DNA from: Bryoerythrophyllum caledonicum
Lineage: Eukaryota > Streptophyta > Bryopsida > Pottiales > Pottiaceae
Assembly: GCA_963971425.1 (NCBI GenBank)
Contig: OZ020515.1
Span: 22,254,637-22,318,636, forward strand
Length of the DNA stretch: 64,000 nt
Direction: 5' to 3'
Part shown: piece after piece, positions 23,838-35,629 of the stretch
Layout: the number at the start of each line of letters is the position of its first letter
Numbering within the stretch: the first letter of the stretch is position 1
Position numbers and translations under genes: made by a program
Notes under the pieces: generated by a model
What the model saw: the letters and a program-made list of their open reading frames with translations, nothing else
Databases searched by the model: none
What the model was told of the DNA's origin: nothing

Positions 23838-24130
23838 GTTCGATCGCGCGCGCCCGATAGCCAGGTGCGCGCGCAACCCACAATAATGCGCGCCAGGCCC
23901 TTGACGTTGCGCGCCCGGCCCCTAACGGTAGGCGTCCGACCTTGACGGTACGCCCCCGGCCCTGAAATGCACGCGCGAGGCCCTTAGGGGTACGCGCCCG
24001 GCCTTGTATGCACGCGCCCGATCCTAAATCGTACGCGCCCGGCCCTACATGAACGCGTCCGGTCTAGATTGGTACGTGCCCGACCCCAAATGTTGCACGC
24101 GTGGTTCGAAGGCACGCGCCCGCCCCTTGA
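23838..24130 (+). repeat. Right subterminal GC-rich array of the composite transposon
   Basis: About twelve degenerate 20-24-base units of the type TACGCGCCCGGCCCTNNAT. Successive units differ at several positions, so it is an old array. It lies between the transposase gene end (23614) and the right edge of the element (24243). It is in the same orientation as the internal arrays and opposite to the left outer array. Subterminal arrays of this kind are the usual transposase binding sites in large hAT elements. Confidence 0.75.
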
Positions 24131-24254
24131 TGTGGCGTGGAAAGCCGTCTGACGTGTCGTGCACACGTGTTTTATTAGGGGGTAAGTTAAAAATTTGATT
24201 TAGGGTTTGTAATTTTTTTTACACGCAACTATCCGCCAAAAAGTGTTGTCTGTC

Positions 24255-24292
24255 TTGTCCGTCCGTCCTACTGACCGTCCGTCCGCTGTCTT
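24255..24292. repeat. (GTCC)n microsatellite, right of nested element
   Basis: GTCCGTCCGTCC and related units immediately follow the right copy of the 11-base direct repeat. The microsatellite on the left side (16268-16325) is in the same orientation. Confidence 0.7.
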
Positions 24293-24310
24293 TGGGCCCA
24301 TGTCTGTCTA

Positions 24311-24952
24311 TGTAGACAACCTTGAAGTGCGCAAGGTTCGTAGACTCCATCCGCCCATACCTGTAGTACTGGAAGGACGTCATCGACGAGCTTGACAAGC
24401 CACTTCTACAGACCCCCTCCGAGCTCGAAGAGGGATTCTGGCTTGTCCATGATTGGATGAGGCCCTCATGAGGGAGGTGCAAATCCGCTAGGATTGCTTC
24501 CACAACCATTGGATGTCACTCCCGAAGATGAGGTTCTCGAGCCTTACTGCGGACCCGCTAATGAAGCCTCGAAGTCCACATTTAATCCTTGGCGAGACAT
24601 CTATCATGGGTCTTGGGTTCTAGTAAGACCTAGTGATCCAGACATCTATCATGTCTGGCAGGGAAGAGCAGTTTCAGACGTCATCAGGGATGAGGGTAAT
24701 GCCAACTACAGAAAATTCATTGTTAAATATTGGGAGCCTGATAATAAGCAGAAGAATCTGAAGAGGAAGTACCAGGACTGCTGGGAAGCCACATGGGTTC
24801 CCGACCAAGAGAAGCCTGTATGGTGTCATGTGAGTTCTGTGGTGTTTGCGACTTGGTCTAGCAAAGTAAATCAACTAACGAGGTCCATTCCGCGTAAAAT
24901 GAAGGAAGCAGTGCTTGTGAACTTAGAAAAAGCGAATGCTGCTAATCCCTGA
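24311..24952 (+). pseudogene. Gene B, 3' exon: C-terminal domain of the DUF7869-type protein
   Basis: After an acceptor-like CTATGTAG, the text YWKDVIDELDKPLL and ELEEGFWLVHDWMRP appears. It is followed, in a shifted frame, by an open stretch to the TGA at 24950-24952 that includes PRTYCGP-like and YHGSWVLVRPSDPDIYHVWQGRAVSDVI. The rest reads FIVKYWEPDNKQK, YQDCWEATWVPD and CHVSSVVFATWSSK. This Trp-rich, small-beta-barrel-looking domain (BAH- or chromo-barrel-like) is what normally closes DUF7869 proteins in algae and bryophytes, as far as I recall the family. It therefore belongs to the gene interrupted at 16260. Stop codon TGA. One frame change is visible near 24470. Confidence 0.6.
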
Positions 24953-25117
24953 GGGCTGACCAGTCTATCTTGTTTCTCACGCTCATCTTGAAATATCATT
25001 GTGAGAAGCGAATCTTCCAGTTTGTGAGTTAGGTTTTAGGTGATCGGTCCCAATAAATACAATTCCACACTGTAGTATAGTAATCTCCCTGAGTCACCAC
25101 ATCGTTACGGATTTGAA

Positions 25118-26844
25118 CCGATGATCTCCGGCTGTGGAGACAATTATCATCCGGCCTTGATTTTCGACATCCAACCCAGCAATGCCCTCATGTCATCTTG
25201 AAGATTACCGGATCCGTGCTCTTCTAGTCACCGTAATTCAGATTCTTAGAGTTCTCACAGTATCACGATTGTCTGGTTAATTCCATTAGTATATTATAAG
25301 GCGTGCACTTCCCTCCGAAAGCTCACCGGAGATCTCTAGCTGTTTATTCGGAAGAGGAACCGCTTCTTCTCGACTTCCACATCTGACAACGGCTGTCGTT
25401 TGGCCAGATATTCTCTTCTAAAACAGTGGATGGAAGGATGTTCATGTATTGCCATGTTTATCGGTTGAAGATCTAGCCGGAGATCTCCGGATAGGCGATT
25501 CACATTAACCATTCTCAACAATGGGGTCCATGAATCGAATTTTGAGCGGACCTTGGTATTCATAGGAGAGTTGTAAAATATCCGGAGATCTTCTCTGACT
25601 ACGATACTGCAATTCATCTGACGATGGAACTTCTCCAAAAAAATAGAGTCGTCTTGGGCTCTCTTTTGACTGGTTCCTTCTTAGATTTTGTAACATGCCA
25701 CTGCTAATACAAAATATGGTGGTCGAAGACCCAGCACAAATCTGTCATCCGAGTACTTCTTATCATTCAAGTGATGCTGATGGTTGGCGGCAGAGATAGT
25801 ACTTCCCACAGCACATTACGACAAGTCGCTTGACGCGTGGCCTACCATGCTTAATTTCCATATTGTAGAGTCATTACTACGGAATCTACCTTTAATTACA
25901 TCAGTCTCGGTGTTAGGGCAGTCTCAACCCAATTACGCTTCCTTCACCTACGCTCCATAAGTGTAATGAATGGGTAGGTACAAAGGCTAGTATATAAGAA
26001 GGTTCAACAGTGCAGCATTTTATATGTTTTGTGGTTCAACGTTAAGTCTTTTTTGTCCATAGCCAAAGTGGAGATAGAGGTGATGGCTTCCGCAAGTAGG
26101 AGAGGGAGAGGGAAGATATGGATTCGTTAGAGAGGAGAATTACACGAAAGATGGAGAGAGAGTATGTTCAACAGGAGGACGACAACATCGACTACGACGC
26201 GGAGGACGAGAAGGAGATCGACTCCGAAGTTGGTGAGACCCTCGATGGAGATGCTTCGATTGAAGATGAGGAGGACAACCCGTGGTATGAAGACGAGGAG
26301 GAATCTGACTCGGAGGGCGGCTGCAGCCCATTTCGAACAGGGTGTGACACAGGGTCTGATGTCGATTCGGACATGTACGCACCGACACACTGGAAGGATC
26401 GTTAGAGCTCTTCAGAGAGGTAGTGCAAGGATAGAAATTGTCGTTAGATCCAAGAGTTTCGCTGAGACCAGGTACAGTTTTTTCGTACATTTTCTCTTGT
26501 ATCAGACGCTTTTGTAATTAGACTCCCTTCCAAAGTTGCATTGTCGTTTTTGAACAACAGATACATTTTTTCATCAGTAGTTTCCTGTCGACCGGATATC
26601 TCCGGATGGCTGAACAGCATTTTTACATGTCAGTGCTTAAAGCTCTATACTGCACTGTACTCTTCTTCTACACTATATTCCCTCATAAATGTACAGTTGA
26701 CCATATGACATGGTAATATGTTTTATAAACGTTTTAGCTTGAAAGTTGTTATCAGTTTTCGATCGTGACTATCACAATTCCAGGCTTGTTCTATCACTGT
26801 AATCGATTCATATCATATCACTGAAATCATCCGGAGATATCCGG
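25118..26844. repeat. Palindrome cluster downstream of gene B
   Basis: Copies lie at 25118 (two changes), 25326 (two changes), 25477 (perfect), 25582 (3' half changed), 26592 (one change) and 26831 (one change). They are more decayed than those in front of genes A and B. Together the three clusters bracket the A/B region from about 0.9 to 26.8 kb. Confidence 0.75.
26118..26405 (+). CDS. Small acidic protein of unknown function
   Basis: A 95-codon frame opens MDSLERRITRKMEREYVQQ and continues as an Asp/Glu-rich chain (DEKEIDSEVGETLDGD, DEEDNPWYEDEEESDSEGG). A TATA box (TATATAAG, about 25991-25998) lies about 120 bases upstream. An earlier ATG at 26082 gives only a short peptide. No family is recognised. 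It sits within the third palindrome cluster, so it could be a further gene of the A/B system, but that is a guess. Acidic low-complexity frames also arise by chance. Confidence 0.35.
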   Translation: MDSLERRITRKMEREYVQQEDDNIDYDAEDEKEIDSEVGETLDGDASIEDEEDNPWYEDEEESDSEGGCSPFRTGCDTGSDVDSDMYAPTHWKDR

Positions 26845-26989
26845 TTGAATGATCAAAATATGTTAACTCGGTATTCCTTTCAATTTCTTTCGTGCCAGTA
26901 TTTTACTAGACTAAAATCCTTCTTCTTTATTTCTGAACTTTGCAAAGTCCAGAAATAGTTAAATACAACATTTAGGGAAAGGTTCACCG

Positions 26990-29900
26990 GTCCCGGGACC
27001 GGGAGTCTTCCGATTTATCGGTCTACCGGTAATCCGCTTGTGACTAGGCTACCCTTGATTTTAGGATCTAGATGTCGTTTTGTCCTTCAGTGGATCTACT
27101 TTTGGAGGGTAGCTATTGACTTTAGTGCACGCTCTAGATGCCATTTTCACCTTTTTGAAGTTCTAGTTAAGAGGATAGCTATTGACTTTAGTACACTCTC
27201 TAGATGTCATTTCCATCTTTTAGGGATCTAGTTTTGGAGGGTAGTTAGTAGCATTTGTGTACTTAAAGGACCTTGGGCTCTTGTCTTAAGTACTCTTCTC
27301 TTTATTGATGTGCTCGTGTCTTGCCTTCATTGCTTGCATCTAGAGTCTTTGTTGAGCTTGTGTGAATAGACTAGGAGAGAGTTGAGTCCTCCTAGTGTGT
27401 CTTTGCTAAGTGTGCAAGGTTCTGACTTGTTGTGTGTTATGTGATTGAGTGTGAGTAGAGACATCCCGAGGGTGTAGGATATCCAGGTTAGATAAGGGGA
27501 GAAAGATCCGAGATCTATACTCCAGACCCTTCACCGGTGGGACCGGGAAGAGTTGTTTTAGCGGATGGGATCTAGGAAGCCCACGGCTATTTATGATAGC
27601 CTCCATTAAGTAGGAAGTGTTTGGATTGGTGGGGAAGAGGGGTGATATCCCCCCTCTTGGTACACAAAGAGAGATCTCGGCTAAGCCTGAGTCCGGAGAA
27701 TTTCGGGGTTATTATCCTTGTAGTGGACGAGTTCTGACCATCCCTGTGGAAGGTTGTATTGCTCATATGATTTGCTTAGTACTAACTTGTTGTGAGTCTT
27801 GTATCTTCTTGGTTTGTTTCATTTGGTGTGGTTGTATTTGAAACCCGAGCTTGCGTGACCAGTTTACCAGGACAAGTTCCCAGTAGATTGTGAAGACCAG
27901 TGAACCGGCTGTGACCTTTTTAATTCTTTCAAGGTGTAGGGTTAGATTGTAGATATTGTGGCCTCTGAACTGCGAGAACGGAGGGCAGTGACTTTCCGGG
28001 CACTGTAAAAACTTACCAGAAAACTACTTTGACGCTCAACACAGTTTAACTGAAACAGATGTGGTTACTTGTTATCGGTGACTAAGGTACCGGGGAAGCC
28101 ATCCTCCGGGATGTGCTGAGGTATTAAGTGTGAATTGTTGTTAAGATTTAAAGAGTTTGATGCACGATAAAAATCCCTGGAAACAATCTGGTAAGGTGGG
28201 CTTGCTTAAGGTTAATTTTTGTTAACTTTGAGAACTACGAACCACTAGACACCTTCTTTCGAAGGCCTTTACATATACTACCACTTAGTAGCGTTTCATG
28301 CATCTTGTAAGTGGCTTTTCAAGCAACTTGAAAGTGGCTTCGCAAGCAATTTGTAATTTCGTCTATGCCAACTCATGGCCACTCACTTGTCCTTGTTTAT
28401 CTCATGCAAGACATGTGTGTTGGTCTTACCTCTTTGGCCTTGCGCCATACATGTACATGTCAAGTTCCTTTCACCTGTCCTCTTTTTCTTCCTATTTACT
28501 TTCCTCTCTAAATCTACATTAATAACTATTTACAATGCGGTAATGACTACGAGCAACTATTAACTCAAAGAAGATGTAGAATCAAAAGTAGGTTCAATGG
28601 TGGGGTTTTGAAATCTGATAGTTAAGAAGTTTGGGCGGAATCGAACCGAAATTTGTGGATCTGATACGTGATTTTTGCATCTGGTCAAGTGGTCTTTGAT
28701 TAATGTTAGGTGTCCGTTTCTGGGACTTTAAGGGCCGTGTTGACTTTGAATGATAGTCGGATTTTTAGGACCATAAGGGATATTTTGTGTACATAAGCGA
28801 AATGGTTGCAAGCCATTCACATCTTTAATCTTCACCCCCCTATCTTCACATTTGTCGTGCACCCAATTATCCTTGTAGTTTTGTAAACCCCATTAGCAAA
28901 TGGTGAGTGCTTTGGTGATGCTCAAGTGTAGTTGTTGGGAGGGTGGGTTTTAGATCCGATTTTCTTTAGGATTTTGTGAAAAAGATACAAGATGCTTTAA
29001 TCTTTAACCTTCATCTTCACATTTGTGTGTCTCTTACCTTTACATTTGTTACACTCCTAAGTATCCTTGTAGAGGTGTGAACCCCATTAGCATATGGTGA
29101 GTGCCTTGGTGATGCCCAAGTGTTGTGGAAGGGAGGGTTGGTTCTAAAACCCGGTTTCCTCAGGATTTCGAGAAAGGATCGCAAGTCCTTTTTGCTTGTG
29201 TGTTTTCTTCTTGCTGCTAACCGGCGGCGTTTCCTACAGTTGTGAAGAGACATGCAGGATCACTAACCGTAAGTGGATCTGGAATCTGTGAGAAGTTGTT
29301 GTTGTAGTATTGGGAAGGATTTGTAGGTACTTCTGCATGACCGGTTGTCCGGGGACGCTTCCTACACTTGTGAGGAAGTATGGGTTACCCTCGTGCTATT
29401 GTTTGTGTTTTCCTGATAAGTTGGTTGGGTTGATAAGTGGATTTTTTGCAACTTTAATATTCAAATGGAGAGTTTTGAACACCGTCCCTCTCCCAATCAA
29501 CACGCGCCCTCTGATAGCAAATATCATGAGAATAAACTAGAGCTTGATTATTGTTACTTGTTGAGAGGAATCCGGATACGGAAACACATACAGAAACCGG
29601 AAAGAGAGTACTTTCTGGCCAACAGGAATGGATGGTTGACCGGATAGATAAGAGAAAGGAATTGTAGAAAAAGATGTAAAAAGAAGTAAGTCCACATTAG
29701 ATCTGGATAGCTACTTCATCAGAATCCAAGGAACAACACTTGAGTCACTACTTGGAGTGTTTTGGCACTCAGAACGCTCAAGGGAATGCACTCACAATAA
29801 TCGTGGTCCGACAACTTAGCTGGCTAGAGATGAGTTTTGCGTGGAGAACAACGTTTGCTTGTAGAAATCAGTCAAGTTAAGAATACACTTACGCCTTGTG

Positions 29901-30450
29901 AGAAACGGCGAAACAGGATATCGGCGAAACAGGATATAGGCGAATCTTTTGTTTGTTTCTGGAAGCCATCCTCTTACTACCCTTGTTAATTCGTTTTATG
30001 ACCGAAGCTCACATCTTCAACCCGGGCCCCAAAAAAGCGGTTTGAAGTTACTAAGGAAATCGATTCTGGTTTGAAGTTACTGGCGGAATGAATTAATATT
30101 TCCATTTGTGTGAAAGGGAATGTTACCCACCTGTTTTTAGATCACCTGCAGAGAGCTTATGATCACAATATGTAGTGTGGAAAGATGGAGACCAGCGCAC
30201 TATGTTCAAGTGATGAGAATAATGTCAAATCCTTAGAAGCTTCAAAAAAACATATGGGTCAAGGACTCCAATTTTTGGCCTTCTTGTTCCTTTACTTGAT
30301 TATTTGGGCCTAGACGCATAACCTTACCTTACCGTCAACCGTGATTGCACTGTGATGGTGCAAACTGCACACGCACATCATAACACATGAATCTGCTTAT
30401 ACTCACTCATATTGCACATTTCATATTTTTAAGTTCAGGTACACCCAGAA
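26990..30450. other. Repeat-rich stretch without a recognisable gene
   Basis: Contains a ~67-base tandem repeat of three decaying copies around CTCTAGATG-CATTTTC...GCTATTGACTTTAG (27058-27250). It also contains two copies of a ~150-base segment (28842-28992 and 29034-29190, both with ATCCTTGTAG...CCCCATTAGCA.ATGGTGAGTGC). The 27-28.2 kb part has the mixed look of a solo terminal repeat of a retroelement, but I could not find its partner or ends. Short reading frames here have no support. Confidence 0.45.
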
Positions 30451-30610
30451 ATGCAGGCTTGGGAATCTTGTGAGCAGGCGTGAAGCTGTTGAAAGGACCC
30501 ATTGGAGATGCATCTCAAACCGGGGCTTGGAGGCTTCGAAAACTGAAACTCGAGAAGCTGAGGCTGGGTCCCTTCAGGCACCCTTCCGCGAGCTGCGACA
30601 ACACGTGAGA

Positions 30611-30758
30611 TTCAACACGACACCACAAACAACACCGTACTCAACGTCGTCTTCTCCACTCCGAGCGGGTAGAAATTGGCCCTCCAGAGTGTGCAAGGCA
30701 CCGCAAGACGGCGGATGGCTGCGGGAGGGTTTCATTCAACACGACACCACAAACAACA
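30611..30758. repeat. Short direct repeat, 24 bases, two copies
   Basis: TTCAACACGACACCACAAAC and the following AACAC occur at about 30611 and 30735, inside an otherwise unsupported 107-codon frame (30470-30793). Nothing else is recognised. Confidence 0.6.
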
Positions 30759-30799
30759 CTCTCCAACAAGCAGATCATGATTTGGATTTATAGAATTCT

Positions 30800-32160
30800 T
30801 GGAAAAGTTAGGAATACAACACAAAATACACCAAGTACACTAAAATACAGTGAATACAGTGAATACTATGCCACATACTATGTTGTATTTCACACACATG
30901 CACAAGGGTGAGGCACGGTGATGCACTCTTCTTGGCTCTTGATATTAGGTAGTAACCTAATGACTCTTGATTTTGACTTCTTGATGTGAAGGGTTTTCTC
31001 CTCCTATATTAGGCAAGTGATACTTATGTGCACAAAGGGTTGATCAAAATGCAAATGTAAAGCAAATGTAGTTTATTTTTGGAGTCGATTTCAACTAGGG
31101 TAACGTTTACATGCACTCCAAAAATATAAGTACTTTCCCATTTAGTTTCGATTTGAGCTTACAGGTTTTAAAATACAAAACATACAAACGTAAATTTAAC
31201 ACACCACCCTCTGCTCTCCCCATTGGGACGACAAGTACCAACCCTAATACAAGATAAAAACTAACTACACCATAACGCTCATCTAGAAAGTGTATAGTAT
31301 GAAAATACAACTATACATGTCCGAAAAGTCAGGTAGCTGTGATTGACTTTCCAAGTACCATAACTCAAACGTCACTTTCAAATGACACTATTCATTTCAA
31401 GAACAAAGTTAACACTTAATCATTGGGGTGACAAAAATCTGGTTGATGAAAGAATGTAAAATGCTCACACGTGATGATAAAACATTACTTTCATCCAAGT
31501 TTTTGTGAAGGTATTGTCAATAAGTGTATGTACCACATGCATTGAAGATACCCTTCATAGAGTGAAACTTTTTCTCTAAACAAGAAAATGTTTGTGACAT
31601 GTGACTCGACATAGTGAATTTTAGAAACTTCTAGCTTTATCCCTAAATCTGAATTTGAGTCAAAATGATAGTATTTTCTGAAATTGAGTCCAACTAATGA
31701 AATAAGGTATATCAAATTTCCATTCCAATATGAAAATTTGAAGAATACATAAAATTGAGTAAGTTATTGCAATTTGAATTTGGGCATATCACTATGGATA
31801 CCAATTTCCTAATTTTAGCTGAACAAGGAAGTTTCATCTACACCACAAGTTCTGCACAAAAATGTACACCTTCAGTGAAATTATCATATCTTTTAAGCAG
31901 AAATTGTATATGATATGATAATCATTCAATTATTCTTCAGAAAATGACAAAACTTTTTATTTCAACAAAAAAATCTTGCGTATTTGGTGACAGGTACAAA
32001 GCATATGGTGTCATCTCTGAAAAACGATATAAAAAGAATTCCACTTATACTTGATGAAGATGAAGAATCAGAGAACCTACTAGAATGAAAATCGAATTGA
32101 TGCCACGATCATACCTCCGTCCTTTAACAGTTAATAGACACAGGGGATGAGAAAGAGTAG
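30800..32160. other. AT-rich spacer downstream of eIF4A
   Basis: No gene, repeat or RNA is seen. The part nearest to 32900 probably holds the eIF4A 3' untranslated region. Confidence 0.5.
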
Positions 32161-32902
32161 ACAAGAAACACCAGCTATAAAACTCTCACCATCTCACCTC
32201 TTGGACTACAATGAAACATGTACAATTCTGCAAGAAGTTGACCACAATTGGAAGGGTGTGCATAAAAACCTCTAGCCATACTACTCCATCAATGCCACAC
32301 TTGAAAACACCAACATCATAACGCAAGCATCGGTTATGCCCCTCTATTTCCCAAAAACTTAGTATACCCCAGACCAAATGCTCCACTGTCCACCTCACAC
32401 TGCTCCGTCCCGATTACTACACCTCCCCACGAACAGCGAACACATCACAACCAACCGAACTGCAATGCAACAACCTCCACACTGTAAAGCATCGAGACCA
32501 TCCACCTGCCATCATCATACGACCTCAACAAGCCTCACGCGAATCAGCCCAAACACACATCGCACACCCACCGCAAGAGACCAGAGACAGAAGGGGACAA
32601 CGGGAGTGAACCTCCAGATAAATACAATCGGCCACCATGGGACCCTCAGAACACCCCAACTGCTCGCAAATACTTGCTTCATTAACTGCGCCGGTCCTCC
32701 AGATCTCGGCGAGAGATACCCCTCCCAAGTGCGGACTCGCAACCACGCCCCACCTCGGATCAAACATATCCCCCAACCAATCATCGCATCCGACAACCTC
32801 GCCCTTTCACTCCCTTTCACACACTACTTCCGCGACCAGCCACACAGCCACGCACCCATGCCTACGCGCCGCCCAAACCTGGTGCTATACGCTATCAACA
32901 AC

Positions 32903-34958
32903 TCACAAAAGATCTGCGACATTCGACGGCAGCTCCTCGATCACGGTGTTGTAGAACCTCTGGATGTCCTGGAGCATGCGCTCGTCCTCCTTCGTCACAA
33001 AGTTGATGGCTACTCCCTTGCGTCCGAAACGCCCACTGCGTCCAATACGGTGCAGATAGTTCTCCGGCTGTGTCGGCAGGTCGTAGTTGATCACCAGCGA
33101 CACCTGCTGCACGTCGATACCACGCGCCAACAGATCCGTCGTGATCAGCACCCGGGATGACCCGGATCGGAACTCACGCATGATGATGTCGCGGGTGTTC
33201 TGGTCCATGTCTCCGTGCGTGGCCGACACCGTGTGGTCGCGGGCTGAAACACAAACCGTTCGAAAACAATCAGAAAACCCATGCCACCACACTGCCCACA
33301 ACTGCCTCCCGACCTGCACACTCCACCCTCGACCATCCCAGGCTCCACCGCAAATGCATCAACCACGACCACTACCACTCCGCAACACAACCTACGCTGC
33401 CCTGGAACTACACTTCCACATCGCATCTTCAATCAACTCCAATCACCACACGCCACCCAACGCCCACTCAGCACACACATCTACTACACCCACCACACCT
33501 CATACTAACTACACTGCCTACACCACGTACCGCGCATCTTGTCCGTCAGCCAGTCCACCTTCCGCCTGGTGTTGATGAAGATCACACTCTGCGTGATCGC
33601 CAGCGTCTCGTACAGATCGCACAACGTGTCCAACTTCCACTCCTCCCGGTCCACATTCACGTAGAACTGCTTGATACCCTCCAGGGTCAGCTCGTCTCTC
33701 TTCACCAGGATCTTCACAGGCTTGTTCATGAACTTCCGCGTGATCTCCAGGGCTTCCGGGGGCATCGTCGCAGAGAACACGCCCACTTGCAGCTTCTGAG
33801 GAAGAAGCTGGAAGATGTCATAGATCTGCACCACCACACCACCACACCACCACACCACACCACTCAACTCGCCAACCAAACACACCGTCCTCACCATCAC
33901 CCAACACCATATACACTCTCTCCGAAACCTCTGCCATAAACACCTTCCCCTCAGATCACAGCCCCATCCACATCACCACACCACCCCCCACCAACGCACC
34001 TGATCCTTGAATCCCCGAGAAAGCATCTCGTCGGCCTCGTCCAACACGAAGCACTTGATCGAGTCCGCACGCAGGGCGTTCCTCCGCAACATATCGTACA
34101 CCCGCCCGGGCGTGCCCACCACCACGTGCACACCGGCCTGCAGGATCCTCTGGTCCTCCCGGACACTAGTCCCTCCCACACACGCGTGCACCTTCACCTG
34201 CAAGTAGTCGCCCAACGCGCGCATCACCTTCTCGATCTGCTGGGCCAGCTCCCGAGTCGGGGCCAGCACCAGGGCTTGGCATTCCAACAGCTGGTAGTCC
34301 AGCTGCTGCAGGATACCAGAGCAGAAAGTCGCCGTCTTCCCCGTACCCGACTGGGCTTGTTGGATCACATCCAGACCCTTCGTGAACGGCACGATTCCGC
34401 GCTGCTGGATCGCCGACGGCTTCTCGAAACCTGTAAAACTCAATCAGATACCAGTAAGGAGGATAGAAATAGAGCCGGGGCTCCTCAGCAGAGCTCACTG
34501 TTGTGTACGATTACGGACACTTGTCAAACTAGAACAACCATGACACGTCATGACAAACTAACACCCCAGCAGACATATGCCCGCACATGTTTACACTACG
34601 AAGTTCATCTACTTCTATAGGACATCTCATAGGATCTCACCGTAAGCGTAGATTCCTCTCAAAAGATTCTCGTGGAGTCCCATCACATCGAAGGTCTCGT
34701 GAACCTCTTCCCAAGTGGAGATGAAGTCATCACCCTCGCCGGACAAGCTGCGGAACAGAGAACAATGGACTGTCACAACCAGTCTATGATATTCAACAAA
34801 GAACTATCCGTATCATCGACGGCCGCTCTCTTCTACCATCGACGGCAAAACCGCAACATCAGAACAAGCCGTCACGAGGACATTTCTTACATGTTCTCCA
34901 TCTTGGCGTCATACTGGCGGGCATCGAACTGGGATCCTTCGGGAGCAGAACCAGCCAT
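32903..34958 (-). CDS. eIF4A: Eukaryotic initiation factor 4A, DEAD-box RNA helicase
   Basis: eIF4A is the ATP-dependent RNA helicase of the cap-binding complex eIF4F and unwinds mRNA leaders in the cytoplasm. Five coding exons fit perfectly: 34958-34891, 34747-34641, 34430-34000, 33825-33531 and 33243-32903. Together they are 1242 bases, 413 residues plus TGA, the normal family length. Motifs: Q-motif [11 protein letters not shown] (59-69), Walker A AQSGTGKT (84-91), PTRELAQ (116-122), TPGR (165-168), DEAD (189-192), SAT (220-222) and HRIGRSGR (365-372). All introns are GT-AG. Gln is coded only by CAG/CAA. The exons are GC-rich and the reading frame is intact. The first coding exon follows a 5' untranslated exon about 1.1 kb upstream, in a module shared with the next gene. 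Antisense frames in the region are shadows. Confidence 0.96.
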
Positions 34959-35629
34959 ACTATTTCACAACTGCACACACCAAGTCGACGCCCACAAATC
35001 AGAACCACTCCCATCACCTTTCCAAAAGAACCAAAGTCCGACTCCCGATCACGATCAAACACAGAGACACCGCATACTCCTAAACCTCGTACAATTTTAT
35101 GACGTAACCCCCTCCGACAATAACATCCCAAATCTCTTCTTACGTCATGGCACCACTGAATGTGTGGTCAGTGACCACGGACTCGTCACAATCCATGCGT
35201 TCCGTCTGTACCACCCCTCGAGCCAAAATCATCGTCATTCGCTACTCCACTACACTCAATTTCGGAAGCATGGCATACAAATAACAATTGTGAGAAAATT
35301 GCCAGTGTCAACTATCTACATGCCACTGACACCAAACACGACTTCTCTCCATAGCTGTAACCTCGTCTGACTAGCAACCCCACTGCGACCTCACCACGAA
35401 TCGCGTCTTCCATCCTTGGCGTGTCCACACACTCCAAAAGAACGTCGCCGACCATGACGACATACAGCAACTCTATTCGACGGGGCGGATCCACACCAGC
35501 CATGCACGGAGTCCGCGGGCTCATGAAAACTCACACAGAATTGCACTATATCCATACTCTTACGCTGTGAGTACAATCTCCGACCTCCTTGACCCCGTAC
35601 CAAACTCCCTCAAACACCGCTTTGCCATA

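Larger units (their letters stand above)
16338..24243 (+). mobile_element. Composite hAT-family transposon with accessory genes
   Basis: A 7.9 kb block sits between two copies of the 11-base direct repeat TGTTGTCTGTC (16327-16337 and 24244-24254), inside an intron of gene B. From left to right it contains a GC-rich array in reverse orientation (16430-16482, running into the N gap), accessory gene copy 1 (16827-17778), a forward array with TATA box (18640-18730), accessory gene copy 2 (18884-19812), another array with TATA box (20035-20199), the hAT transposase (20389-23614), and a terminal array (23838-24130). The left outer array is inverted relative to the right one. The outer flanks share text in inverse (left TAAATCAATTT, right complement TAAATCAAATTT), as expected for one element with inverted subterminal repeats. 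hAT duplications are usually 8 bp, so part of the 11 bp may be chance or microsatellite. Exact terminal inverted repeats were not resolved. Confidence 0.6.

Noticed and set aside
23838-24130. CRISPR-like array
   Set aside because: The units are degenerate, contiguous and lack constant repeats with unique spacers. They fit subterminal repeats of a transposon.
26940-28280. Solo long terminal repeat of a retroelement
   Set aside because: Composition is suggestive, but no clear ends, partner copy or target duplication were found, so it is left as repeat-rich spacer.
28627-28650. tRNA gene hinted by GGAATCGAACC (B-box complement)
   Set aside because: No matching A-box, acceptor stem or cloverleaf arms around it.
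32378-33160. 260-codon plus-strand frame
   Set aside because: It is antisense to eIF4A exon 5 and its downstream flank. Codons mirror the real gene and no domain is present.
34672-35370. 232-codon plus-strand frame
   Set aside because: Antisense to the first two eIF4A coding exons and the leader intron. A shadow.
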